DNA from: Pontederia crassipes
Lineage: Eukaryota; Streptophyta; Magnoliopsida; Commelinales; Pontederiaceae
Assembly (NCBI GenBank): GCA_030549335.1
Contig: CM060194.1
Span: forward strand, 75,056,077 to 75,120,076
Direction: 5' to 3'
Length of the DNA: 64,000 nucleotides
Shown piece by piece: positions 32,046 to 42,765 of this stretch. Both the position numbers and the translations under genes were made by a program. The notes under the pieces are model-generated. The model worked only from the letters and a program-made list of their open reading frames with translations. It was not told the DNA's origin and made no database searches. The stretch's first letter is position 1. Every line of letters begins with the position of its first letter.

Positions 32046-32973
32046 TCACATTGCCGACGAGGTGAGGAGATGAGGCGGCGCCGCCCGGGCGCTCCTACGT
32101 CCCGAACCGGCCTTGCGACGGCGCATCTCCAGAATCCGACGGTGGGAGTTGGAATGGATGGCCGGCGAGAAGGTCGGGCTGCTCGCCGGCCGGTACTCCG
32201 GCACCAGCCGTCCGGACTTGTACCGCACCCCGCACGCGTTGCACAGCGTCTTCGGCCCCTCCGGTCCCGCGCGCCACTGCGGCGTCTCCTCCGCACCGCA
32301 GTGCCGGCACCGTCTCCGCTCGGCCGCCGCGGCGGCCGCCCTCCTAGCCGCCGGCGTGACCCTCGCCGGCCCAGGCGATAGTCCGGGCAGCGGTCTCCCC
32401 CGCCGTCGGAACCCCTTGCTACGCGGCCGCACCGGCACGGCGAACGACGCAGCCGCCGCCGCGACCAGGACGGAGACCGGGCTCGGTCCATCCGCCGCCG
32501 CAGCCGCGCTGCCGCTGCTGCTCCGCGAGTGCGAGGGTATCTCGAACGAGGTCTCCAGCGCCGGGAACGCGTCCTTGTTGGAGAGCCACTCGAGCTCCTC
32601 CTCCTCGACTCCTCCGCCGCCGCCCGCCTCCGACAACCCCTACCAACCCAAAGGAAGTGAAAATGGCAGGTTAAAAATCCGACTTTTGAACATTTCTCAG
32701 GCAGAAAGAAGGGACTTTGATGGAGTTTTCGGGATGACCGACCACAAGGCTGTCGACCGACGGGTCGAGGAGCTCCTCGAAGAGGAGCCCCTGCTGATGG
32801 CCTCCGACGGCGGCCATGGCCGGCGGGCGGTTGGCGTCGGAGGGGAAATCGAAGAAAAGGATGTCGTCGGGGAAGTAGGCCTGTGGCGCCACCGCCGGTA
32901 CGGACGCAGCCGACGCCTCCTGCATTCTCTCCGACATCATCGCCTTCTCCGCGAGCGCCATCGTTTTGTCCAT
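32046..32973 (-). CDS. Class A GATA-type zinc-finger transcription factor (two exons)
   Basis: Exon 1 runs from ATG 32973 ([13 protein letters not shown]) to about 32743. Exon 2 runs from about 32639 to the stop at 32046, after an intron of roughly 100 bases. The acceptor TTGGTAG is clear. The donor is tentative: GTG|GTCGGT at 32743/32742 keeps phase 0. The product is about 274 residues. Exon 1 encodes an acidic N-terminus with [11 protein letters not shown]. Exon 2 has [15 protein letters not shown], a basic stretch ([11 protein letters not shown]) and one GATA finger [20 protein letters not shown], continuing to CNACG (CX2CX18CX2C). The plant class A tail [20 protein letters not shown] and [15 protein letters not shown] follows. 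It binds GATA motifs in the nucleus; family roles include light, nitrogen and cytokinin responses and cell-wall or growth control. The specific role is unknown. It is very GC-rich, with repeated alanine codons. Confidence 0.93.
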
Positions 32974-32999
32974 GTCCTGTGTCAAAGACTCAAAATCTC

Positions 33000-35260
33000 T
33001 TTCTTCCTGCCACTAAGAAACAGTGGAGAAAACAAAGAGGATAAAGAGAAAGATGCGTTTTTTTTCCTCCTCCTCACTTTTTGTGCTCTATTATTTTCTC
33101 ATTTTTTTAATTCCTTTTTTACTATTGGCTGCAGTCTTTTTACTACTTCAATGTTATTAGTATCATATTCTTACTAATAATTAATAATGATAATAATATA
33201 TTATTATTATTTTGTGTTCATGCACATATTGTTTGCTGGATGAACATGGATGAAGCCATAAATGGGAGATTTATTAGGAAACTTGTGCAGTATTGTGGCA
33301 TATTTTAGAAAGTTCTTACAATTATGAATATTTATTTATATTTTGGAAGAAAACATGATTAATATATGGATTAGTTGTATCATCGGGACGCCGTACAGTT
33401 GTGGTCATTTCATTTCCTGATAAGATTTTTTTTACCAAAACAAAATTATATAATTAATTGCTGACAATAAATTTCAATCTTTAAATTTGTAGGAATATTC
33501 ATAATCATTAGTAGCACTATATAATCATAATGACAGACGTATCAAATGCTCTTTTAATTCGCATCATTATCAATGTAATCAATAACATATCTTTTAATTA
33601 ATCGAAAGTATCATATCTTTCTCATAAGAAAATTTCAAAACACTTTCCTATTTTGAAAATTGACCACAAATGTTTTAATACACAAAAGATTCTACTTTTA
33701 TTGTTTTTGGAGGATACATGCTTCTTTATGAATGTTGTAAGTACGAGATACGATCGATTCGGTTAATTAATCTATCGGATTTATAACAAAATTGACTGTT
33801 ATCGAAAAAAGTTGACTAACCGAAATTGTTAAACGAAAAGTTATGATTTGACTCAATAAATTCGTCATTTTAATAAAAAAATATAAAATTTATTATTAAG
33901 TACCCAAAATTTGGAAATATAGTAAAACTAAAAATTGAATACGTGTTCAAAATATAACGTAAATATTAAATTTGTACATGGTAATCAGATAAAAATAACT
34001 AAATAATTAGGATACAAAATATAATTAAACAAAGAAGTTACGAATTAATATACATATAATTAGTTTTAACAAAAAATGTTATCATAATATAAAAAAAGTT
34101 AATGATCGGTATATCAGTTTTAAAGTAAAATTTTGGTTAATTATCTCTAACTGATCAAAGGAATTCGATTAGTAAATTTTTATCCCTTAGTCGAGTCGGA
34201 ATTGAATTGAATAATAGAGTTCATTTTATTAAAAAATAAAAGTTTGATTGGTTGACCAAGGAGGATGGTTAAATGATTTATTAAGGCCTTGTTTTGTTAA
34301 TAGTATATTAGATAAAATGATATAGGGTCCCTGGATACCGCATGAGTCCATGATCGATAATAATATAATTCAAACAATATAATGAATCACTAATAAACGG
34401 TGAAAAAGTTTGACATTACTTATAAGCTAAGATCATTACTAATACCACCTATGGCGTGATCTACTTGTAAGCTAATTAGATCATTACTTCAAAATCAAAC
34501 TTAAGATTTCCACTATCTTCATCTAAATTGGCGACGTGAGAAAAATATCCATCAAATCGCACAGGAGGTAGAATCTGCGAGGGGATTCCAAATCCTTTTT
34601 TTTTTTTTGTGTTTCGTGATGATATCGATCTCGTTAATTTTGCAAGGTTAATTTAATAACTCTCATGTTATGTTTTTTTTAGTCAGATGAAATTGCATTA
34701 AAAATTAAGCCGTAATTCTAGTGGTTATAAAATTGTTTTTTCTTTCAAGATCTTTCGTCTCTTAATATAATGGTATTAGAAGGTTATATATAACGACGTA
34801 CAAGTTTTGAAAATGTTTATATTGCGATCAGATGAAAGTTGTCAGAAAATTGACAAATAAACTTTCAATTACAAAGGAGACTCAAGAGTTTTGTTAAAAA
34901 AGTAAGCTAATAAAAAATAAAGATCATGAATGAGAATCGAATTCGAGATATTCTACTTTTTTTCAAATTAATTATCTGACCTTGTGGTACGTCACACCCG
35001 GAAGTGAAAAAAAGAAATAAATCAAGTGTCAAAAATGAAATAAATCAATCTGATGTGATGTAAACAATAATCACGACTAAAAGGAGAACATCTGAATATT
35101 AAGGGAGAAGGGATTCGTGTGCCCAAATCCCAATTATAAAAGGAAAAGAAATGGCTGATGATAATGATATCTTTGCATCCTCGAAGATTTTGAAAGGATT
35201 CTGAAATTGAGATATTTTGTTATTATCATTTTTTTTAAAAAATATCATCATTTTAATTTA
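33000..35260. other. AT-rich DNA upstream of the GATA gene
   Basis: The first 100 bases probably include the 5' untranslated leader (pyrimidine-rich on the plus strand). No TATA box could be chosen with confidence. Beyond about 33150 only AT-rich DNA is seen. Confidence 0.5.
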
Positions 35261-35384
35261 CAACAACAACAACAAAGTCTTATCCCACTAGGTGGGGTCG
35301 GCTACATGGATCATACGATGCTTCGTTGATCCATGTTCATGAGATTCGACAGGGTTGAGACCGGCTATAAAATATAGGCGGAGT
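35261..35384 (-). mobile_element. RTE LINE 3' tail fragment
   Basis: 124 bases consisting of the RTE tail (plus strand CAACAACAACAACAAAGTC, then CCCACTAGGTGGGGTCGGC and TACATGGATCATACGATGC). It is flanked by TATCATCATTTTAATTTA (35243-35260) and TATCATCATTTTTAATTTA (35385-35403), a duplication differing by one T. This is a second, shorter insertion of the family found at 13834. Confidence 0.8.
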
Positions 35385-35403
35385 TATCATCATTTTTAAT
35401 TTA

Positions 35404-35560
35404 TTAAATAAAAAAAATATGTAGCACTAATTAAAAAAAAGTGATGTTAGTACTTCTAAAGTGATCTAGCATTATATCCACGTGCATGTCACGAGGAGTC
35501 ACCAATAGTCTCATTATCGTTCATTGTCTCATTATGTACGGATCCAAGTACATGAGCAAA
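35404..35560. other. Short AT-rich spacer
   Basis: No feature seen between the LINE tail duplication and the low-complexity block. Confidence 0.4.
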
Positions 35561-36500
35561 ATCTAATAAGATAATGCATTACGTAGGATCACCCATAATG
35601 AATTATGTATTAATATTAATATCAAACACTATCAATAAATAATTTATGATTGATCAGAAAAATTATCAATTAATAATAACAATAGTAATAATCAATTAAT
35701 AATCATTCGTATCATCAATTACTTATGATTTATATCCATTAAATTCAATATCAATCATATTGAATTAGTAACAATTGACCATATATCAATGAAGCTCACA
35801 ATTATCAATTATTAATTTCATTAACAATTATTAATTTATCCATCATTCATAATGGCGTAATTCGATTATCTATCGATTAGTAAGGCGCAATTTAATTATC
35901 AATCAATCACTAAGACGTAATGCAATTAACAATTAAATTCGATTAACAATTGAATTGAATCACTATTATCAATCACAACATCGACCGTAACAGTCTCTAT
36001 TCACTACAAAGGTCTTAATCGATTACAAAGGATCTCCATCGACCACAAGAACTTTCATTGATCATAAAGGCCTCAATCGATCATAAGTGCATCTATTAAT
36101 CAGTATACATTAGCAACTAAATTCATGAGTCTCCATTCACCACAAAGGTTCTCTGTTGATCATAACAACCTCAATTTACCATGAGGATCTTCATTGACCA
36201 TATAGGCCTCAACCGACTATAAAGATCTTAATTATCAATTTGTCAATTCAATAATAATAATTTTTTATAGCGTTATTTAGACGATACACAATCAATCTCA
36301 ATTATCCCATTACCTATAATCATTGGTTTAAATTAGCAACATTCATTATTCATGATTAATTAGGGATAATCTATCAATTAAATAATAATCGACCTATCAA
36401 TCTATGCCAATTAACAATAGTTCAATAATTAATTCTTATCAATTAGCATGTTACAATTCTCAAATATCAATTATCATTAATCAACATAGAATCCCAATCA
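35561..36500. repeat. Degenerate ATCAATTA-rich low-complexity block with a tandem core
   Basis: Long runs of ATCAATTAATAAT-like words surround a core at about 35980-36245. In the core, units of about 18-23 bases resembling CGATCATAAAGGCCTCAATT recur around a dozen times (for example CGATTACAAAGGATCTCCAT, GATCATAAAGGCCTCAAT, GACCATATAGGCCTCAACC). It looks like an eroded tandem array. Confidence 0.55.
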
Positions 36501-38290
36501 ATATTACGATCGATACATATCAATGCCATGAATATGATTGATCAGTACCATAATCATAAAAAAATACTTAAACGTATATTTTAAACCTTCATAATCCGAC
36601 CTACATTAGGTCAAACTCGAGCTGGTTCATCGATCTTGCTCTTCCTATTTTTGTGCCTAAACTCGGGTCGAGTCGGATTTCATTTCAACAGACATCCCAA
36701 CCTCGACCAAGAAAGAGCTCAAATCAGGTGTGATGTGACTCGGGACGCGTTGGCCCGGCCAAGACTCGAGCCGAGTGAAATGGGAACTCAGGCCGCGCTA
36801 ACTATAACCCGATTTAGGTCCTATAACAACTCTTCCTAGTCTAATCCTATTTGGATCAAGTTCATGGGAACCCAAACGGAGTAGTGCATAATTCGAGCCG
36901 AGTTTTGCCACTGTCAAGGAGATGCATTTTTTACGCGACTTTTGTCCCTATTTTCTATGTCATAGTCTATGCAATTTTACTAACAATTAATCCATATTAA
37001 ACTTAAATTGTAGGAAAAGGTCCTAAGGATCGATGCCAACAAAAATTGTAAATATAAAAATTTTCATACGTACCGTAAATTGGTTGAAAAACTATCAGTC
37101 CCTTGTTGTCTATTGAAGGAACGAACATCGAACTTTGGCCGATGATTGCTCTTTGATGACATCTAAAAACTCACATCAGTCACTTGGACGATGATCACTT
37201 ATGTGGGAGCTTCAAAACACCCCACTACTTAATCTCTGGCATGACTCGATTTGTGTGCAAAAGAGATAAAAGAAGAGGACTTGGTATGTAGAAAGGACTC
37301 AACACCTTTTGGGCCTTTTTATAATTGTTTAGGTGGAGTTTGAGTCCAATTGAATCTCCAAATCAATTATAAGTTAATCTTTATCTTTTTAACTTAATTA
37401 ACCTCTCATAATATCCCCTCAATAATTAATATCAAATTCTATCTTTATCTTTTATCTCCTATCCATAACTTATTTCAATCATTTCACTTTATCCATTTAT
37501 TTCCTTATTTGATATAATCTTTTGAATTAATTAATATAATAACATTTTCTCACTTAATTTTTGAACTAAAATCATAATAAATATTATTTTAATGACTAAA
37601 ATATTTTTCAATTATATTTTACTTGGGAGTCCTTTATTCATCAGGCTTTTATTTGGATTTAAAATAAAATTAAAATATCTTATCTCAATCTAATTATAAT
37701 TCATACCCTCAATTCAATTTTCTTTCCCTTTTTATCCTTTCTAATCATACTTTTATTCCTACTCTAATTCAAATTCCTTTTCAAATTAGGATTAGTATTT
37801 CCTCTCTTTTTACATTCCTTTTCTAATTGTATTCCTATTCTTTTTCATATTCTCCTTTAATCCATTAATACTTTGGCTATTATTTTATTGCTATTGACAA
37901 AATCATGAGGTGTTCCATTAAATTTACCATCTCGGAGCCTTTAATTTCTTGAGATCAATATTTTTTTGCATTTGTAAAAGATTTAGGAACCTTACTTGTT
38001 AAAACTAGAGGTGCAATATGATATGACTCACATTAATTAGAAACAAAGCTTGGCCACAAAGTGGCTCTAACGTCTCGAAACAAACAGGAGGCCATCTGAA
38101 CAATTTTTATGTTTGCACTTTTTTGTTTAATTTTAACATAAATATAATAATTCTATCATTAATGAAAATTAACCATGCAATATCTAATGGTATGTGAGTT
38201 ATTAGGGTACATTGATTTATTGTTGTCCTCTTGTAACAAATAATAAGAGCAAATAAGCCGCATGATCATATAATAATTAATTATACTTAA
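36501..38290. other. AT-rich intergenic DNA with a GC-richer patch
   Basis: A patch at 36595-36910 contains ACTCGGGTCGAGTCGG and ACTCGAGCCGAG motifs, suggesting another inverted-repeat element. The rest is AT-rich, and I see no gene. Confidence 0.4.
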
Positions 38291-38560
38291 GACAATGCAC
38301 TCCTGGCATGTCGCAAACTCTTAGTCACAATTGGTTTTCTCTTGGCGCCATGTCATCTCACGTCGTAACTCTCTTAATCATGTCGCGACATGCCTTAATT
38401 GCATTAACCATTTGGTGACATCAAGTTGTGACAAGCATTGACTATGTCGCGACTTCACATGCTACTACTCACAACATGCATCAGTTTGCGACAAATTTTT
38501 GACTACATCGTGATCTTGCCTACTACACATCATATCCCATTATTACTGCATTAATAAGAG
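38291..38560. repeat. Degenerate array of TCGCGA-type palindromes
   Basis: The words GTCGCAA, GTCGTAA, GTCGCGAC (twice exact), GGTGAC, TGTGAC, TGCGAC and TCGTGA recur every 20-40 bases, separated by ATG/CAT-rich linkers. The layout recalls the GGTCGACC arrays in the gypsy LTRs, so this may be the remnant of another LTR. Confidence 0.5.
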
Positions 38561-39298
38561 TCCTAACTGTTATAAGTTATGACCTAATAGGATCCCTTTT
38601 ACGTCTCAACTACGTCAAGGCTTCTTGTAATGATCTTAGGATGGTCGATGCCGAACATTTTCACACCTTGTTCCTTCCGGTCGAGACATCTCATTTTGAT
38701 GTTGTGAGAGAGTGAAAGGGTGAGAAACCTGAGAAGAATTTTTTTTCATGAGAAAGAAACCAAGATTTTCAAGTATATTTATAGGGATTTAATCATACTT
38801 TAACTTCAATTAAACATCTGAAGTTGATTATTATCGAAATTCTTAAAATTTAATCCAATTCAAGCTCCTCTTTTATCTATTTTTTAAAGCCCACATTTTA
38901 TATCATATTTATTGACTATTTTTATAACTAAAATAAATTATTATTTCATCTCTTAATTTTTTGTTTTTTAGATATATTTGAGAGCCCTTTGTAAGATAAA
39001 TTTATGATTCAATTCAAATTTGAATATCTAATCTTAATTCTTTTACGACTGATATTTATCCTTCCTTCTTTTTCGTTCATTGTCCAATTATACTTTTGAC
39101 CCATTTTAGTTTCTCCTTTTATTTTTTAAATTTTAAGAATAGACAATAACTTAAATAAACTTTTATTTTATAAAAGTTTGGAATAAAAATATAAATTTAA
39201 AATAAAAACATTTAAAACAATAAATAATAAGCTTTAGGTCTGAATATAATTTCCCATAATCGATCCAAAACTATATTTAATGTGTGTATATACATACA

Positions 39299-39329
<31 letters not shown>

Positions 39330-40380
39330 CATATCATAAGTGGTAACGTGAATTGTCTTTTGAATGGAACTTAGTAAATATTACAATTTAATAATTTTAC
39401 TCATATGATACTGCATAAAGGATGATATTACAATAATAAATTGACAATATTATAAAAAAAAGTCAATTGACCTTTAAGTCATAATGTTAAGATCCATCCA
39501 AACCTTGTGTATATTGAAAGTAGGACTTTTTTTATTGTAGTACATATGCGTCAATCATTTACTTAAATAGTAAATCTAGTTAAAAATTGTGCTACCTAAA
39601 AAAAAGTACTTGGAGAAAGAGAATTCTAATTGTAGTAAATCAAATGTTCTACATCATTAATAAAAATTTCAGCCCAGAATCAGTTTTCAATTTAAATTTT
39701 ATCACAAAATTTACTCTAAAGACTTTTCCTCTCATACAAGTTATTTAATTTTCTCAGTAGAACTTATGCATGTCTTTTGAGAAACATGATGAAGAATAAC
39801 ACCAATAAATGTCTAATTATTCCAACAATCTTTTTATCCATTTTTTCTACAATTATAAAATTTTGTTGATGTTTTTTCATCTCGTAATTTAATTTTCAAA
39901 TAAGTCATTGTAATAAAGAAATAACTATCATAAATTTTAGAACTGAATAATTATGTAATGCCAATTTGATCAGGCCATTAAAATAGTTTCTCTCCATTTA
40001 ATTCATAAAAATATTCAAATAATCTCACTTTGATATAACTTATTAAGGATTTCGGCTCAATTCATATGTGAGAATTAAATAATCTAATCCAACGACAATG
40101 CACACAAATAATAGATAAAAGAGACACTAAATTTATATGGATTTTTTTGATGAAAAAATCATGGAGTAATTACAAATAAACGTCATTATATCTCAATAAT
40201 AGAACATAATAATATCTTTCATTTTTCATTCGAAATATGAGATAGTATTTCAATGGGATAAACAATTATTTTTAAAAGTTGATAATAATAATATCATTTG
40301 ACAAGTAATGTAGATTCTCTCCATCCGATATTATTTTTTATTTCTTGTTTTCAAGAAGATTCAAGTCTTCTTTATGTCTT
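38561..40380. other. AT-rich intergenic DNA
   Basis: Includes an (ATAC)n microsatellite at 39290-39328. No gene is seen. Confidence 0.55.
39290..39328. repeat. (TACA)n microsatellite
   Basis: About 39 bases of TACA tetranucleotides. Confidence 0.97.
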
Positions 40381-40384
40381 TTAG

Positions 40385-41850
40385 GATTTGTTTGACAAAT
40401 AACTAATGGAGGGATATGATGAGATGGTGTGGTGAGTAACGGGGTGGGGTGGCGTGGTGTATCATTAGAAAGTCTATTTTGAATAATAAATTATATAAGA
40501 TGTGGGGTAGGATAACGAATATTTTATTTGTATAAAAGTTATTTTTATTCTTCATTATATATTTAAAATATTTATAATCATTAATCAGGGGTGAGCACGA
40601 ACCGGGATGACCTAGTTGCCCTCACTCGCACCGACTCGAATTTTTTAAATTTTTTCATGACCCGATGGATAATTGAGTCATGACCGGGTTTCATTTCTTT
40701 AACACCCGATTGGGTCGGATCAGACCGAATCTGAGTTTTACATTCCGATCTGGTTGAATATATTATATTAATATAAAATTATTTTTAAATAGTGTATTTA
40801 TGTTTATTTTTGAATAAAATTTTATATTTAATAAGAAATTATAGATAAATAGATATTCATATTAGAAAAAAGATAATATATTAATAAGAGAGAGAAAGGA
40901 GGAGGTGGGGGTGGTTTAATTTGGTAAGAAGAGAAATAATTTAATTTGATAATAAAAAAAGGAAAGAGGTTAATTTGGTCTAAAATAATCTATCCCTCCT
41001 CATTTCACCAATTTGATAGAATGAAAAATGTGGTATTTAAAAGGCTTAGCTATTCTACCTCATTCCTCTTAACTTAAATAAAAAATATAACCAAATATAG
41101 TTTAACTAATTTTACTCTCTCATATTTCATCTCACTCCTTCGTATTTCTCAATCCAAACAGACCTTTAGTCATCACCAAAGCAACCAAATATGCTCTTCA
41201 AATGGCTCTCCAATTGCTTGATTAATGTAAAAAAAACTTTTTTTAGTTGAATTGACATATTAGTTTGGATTGTGTTTAGTTGGAGTGGAATTTGATGATG
41301 AGGAATAATGTGGTTGATGTAATAGAAAAAAGTATATGTGATTGATGAATTTTTGGTAAGTTTTGAATTAAAATTAATTATTATAATTATAAAGTATAAT
41401 TTTATTATTAATTAAAATTAAATTATATACTAAAATTTTTTATGGAAAAAATTTATTTAAAAATATATTATTTAAATAAAAAAATTCGTTTTAAAAATTA
41501 ATTATATTTAATTAAATGTTAAATGTTTTTAATGAAATAATAAGTAATAAATAATATTATATTAATCCCTTACTAAAATTATTTTATATTTATTAAATAA
41601 TTTATTTTATGAAAAATATGGTGTGAGAGTAAAGAAAATAAAAAAATAAAATGAATTAAAAAAAGGAAAATGTCATGTCAAGCAAAAAGAAAAACAAGAC
41701 AACCTCCGAAACCAGAGTGGGAACCAGGGTCACTGGTTTCACCAATATAGTTCCGCGTTCGGAATCCGATTTTGACTTGCGTTTGATGGAATCGGACGGA
41801 ATAAGAGCGCGATTCCGCACAGATTCCACAAACAAACGCTGCCGAAGAGA
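40385..41850. repeat. Composite AT-rich repeat, copy B
   Basis: It carries the same ordered blocks as 15410-16370 (from about 40750), with an extra upstream part. GGATTTGTTTGACAAATAAC near 40385 may pair with the inverted AATCCAAACAGACCTTTAG at about 41150. A GGGTGAGCACG-type repeat inserted near 40588 interrupts it. A second sub-element runs from GTGTTTAGTTGGAGTGGAATTTG (about 41270) to GATTCCACAAACAAACGC (about 41840), whose ends are inverted repeats of each other. It looks like non-autonomous hAT-like elements inserted side by side. Confidence 0.65.
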
Positions 41851-41879
41851 AAAATACCATTCTTTTCTCAGTTTCTAAC

Positions 41880-42304
41880 AAGTCGGCTCCTCTTATCTTA
41901 AAACTCTTCTTTCTTATCCTAATTAAACTTAATTAATTACTTAGTTTTAACAATATCTTGGGCCTTTTATTTTCTTGGACATGGGCTGCCAGCCCAACAG
42001 AAAATTGATATGAATCTGTTGTTTGGGATGACTCATGCATGTCGAACTCTTGTTGGTCGTTAACTTAAAAGGTTTGATTTATTAAGACTCATCTAACGAA
42101 TGATAAGTTATTCCGCTACAATCTTCCAAAAAAAAAAAAAAAGGAATGAAAACAATTAAGATCTTATTTCCAAAAATATTCTTTTCGTTATACTTGAAAT
42201 ACATTTCACATTTATTTTTTATGCTGTAAAATAATATTATAATAATTATGTTAGCCCCTTAACTATTTTTTTATTGAAAATATGATTATCCTCGGTTGTG
42301 CCTA
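41880..42304. other. AT-rich intergenic DNA
   Basis: A poly-A run lies at about 42127. No other feature is seen. Confidence 0.5.
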
Positions 42305-42765
42305 AGGATGTTCACCGGTTAGCTCGATCAGGTGAACCTGATGACCTGACCCCGATCCGGTAGGTTTTGAGTCGGGTATAGATGAAAAATTTTCAATTCG
42401 AGTTGATCCGATGATCCAATATTTTTTACTATTTTTACTTAGTTTTAACTCTATATTTACTTTATTTTTTTTCAAAACATAAAAAATCATTTTAAATATG
42501 AACATAATATTCAATATTGAGAAAACTTATTTATGTATTAAAATAAATATTAAATAGTATTTTTATATTTAATAATATAGAAAAAGTAATGACAAATAAT
42601 AAAAAAAATGATCGAGTGACCAGACCACCCGACTCGAGCTGAATAGGTCAGATAGGATTTGTTGTCCATTTGGGCAGTGACCCAATTCAACTCGACCAAA
42701 TTTGATCAGATCGAGTTTATTCACGGGTCGAGTCCAACCCGACCCTTAAACACCTATTGTTGTGC
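42305..42765. repeat. GGGTGTTCA-family MITE-like repeat
   Basis: It starts AAGGATGTTCACCGG and ends CAACCCGACCCTTAAACACCT, imperfect inverted ends around an AT-rich centre. The flanks GTTGTGCC and GTTGTGCT may be an 8-bp duplication with one mismatch, which would suit a hAT-type element. Confidence 0.6.

Noticed and set aside
32028-33177. A 354-codon plus-strand open frame across the GATA gene
   Set aside because: It is the antisense of a GC-rich exon and low in complexity. The minus strand carries the unmistakable GATA finger.
38291-38560. CRISPR-like regularly spaced repeats
   Set aside because: Units are short, degenerate and unevenly spaced, and the window is plant nuclear DNA.
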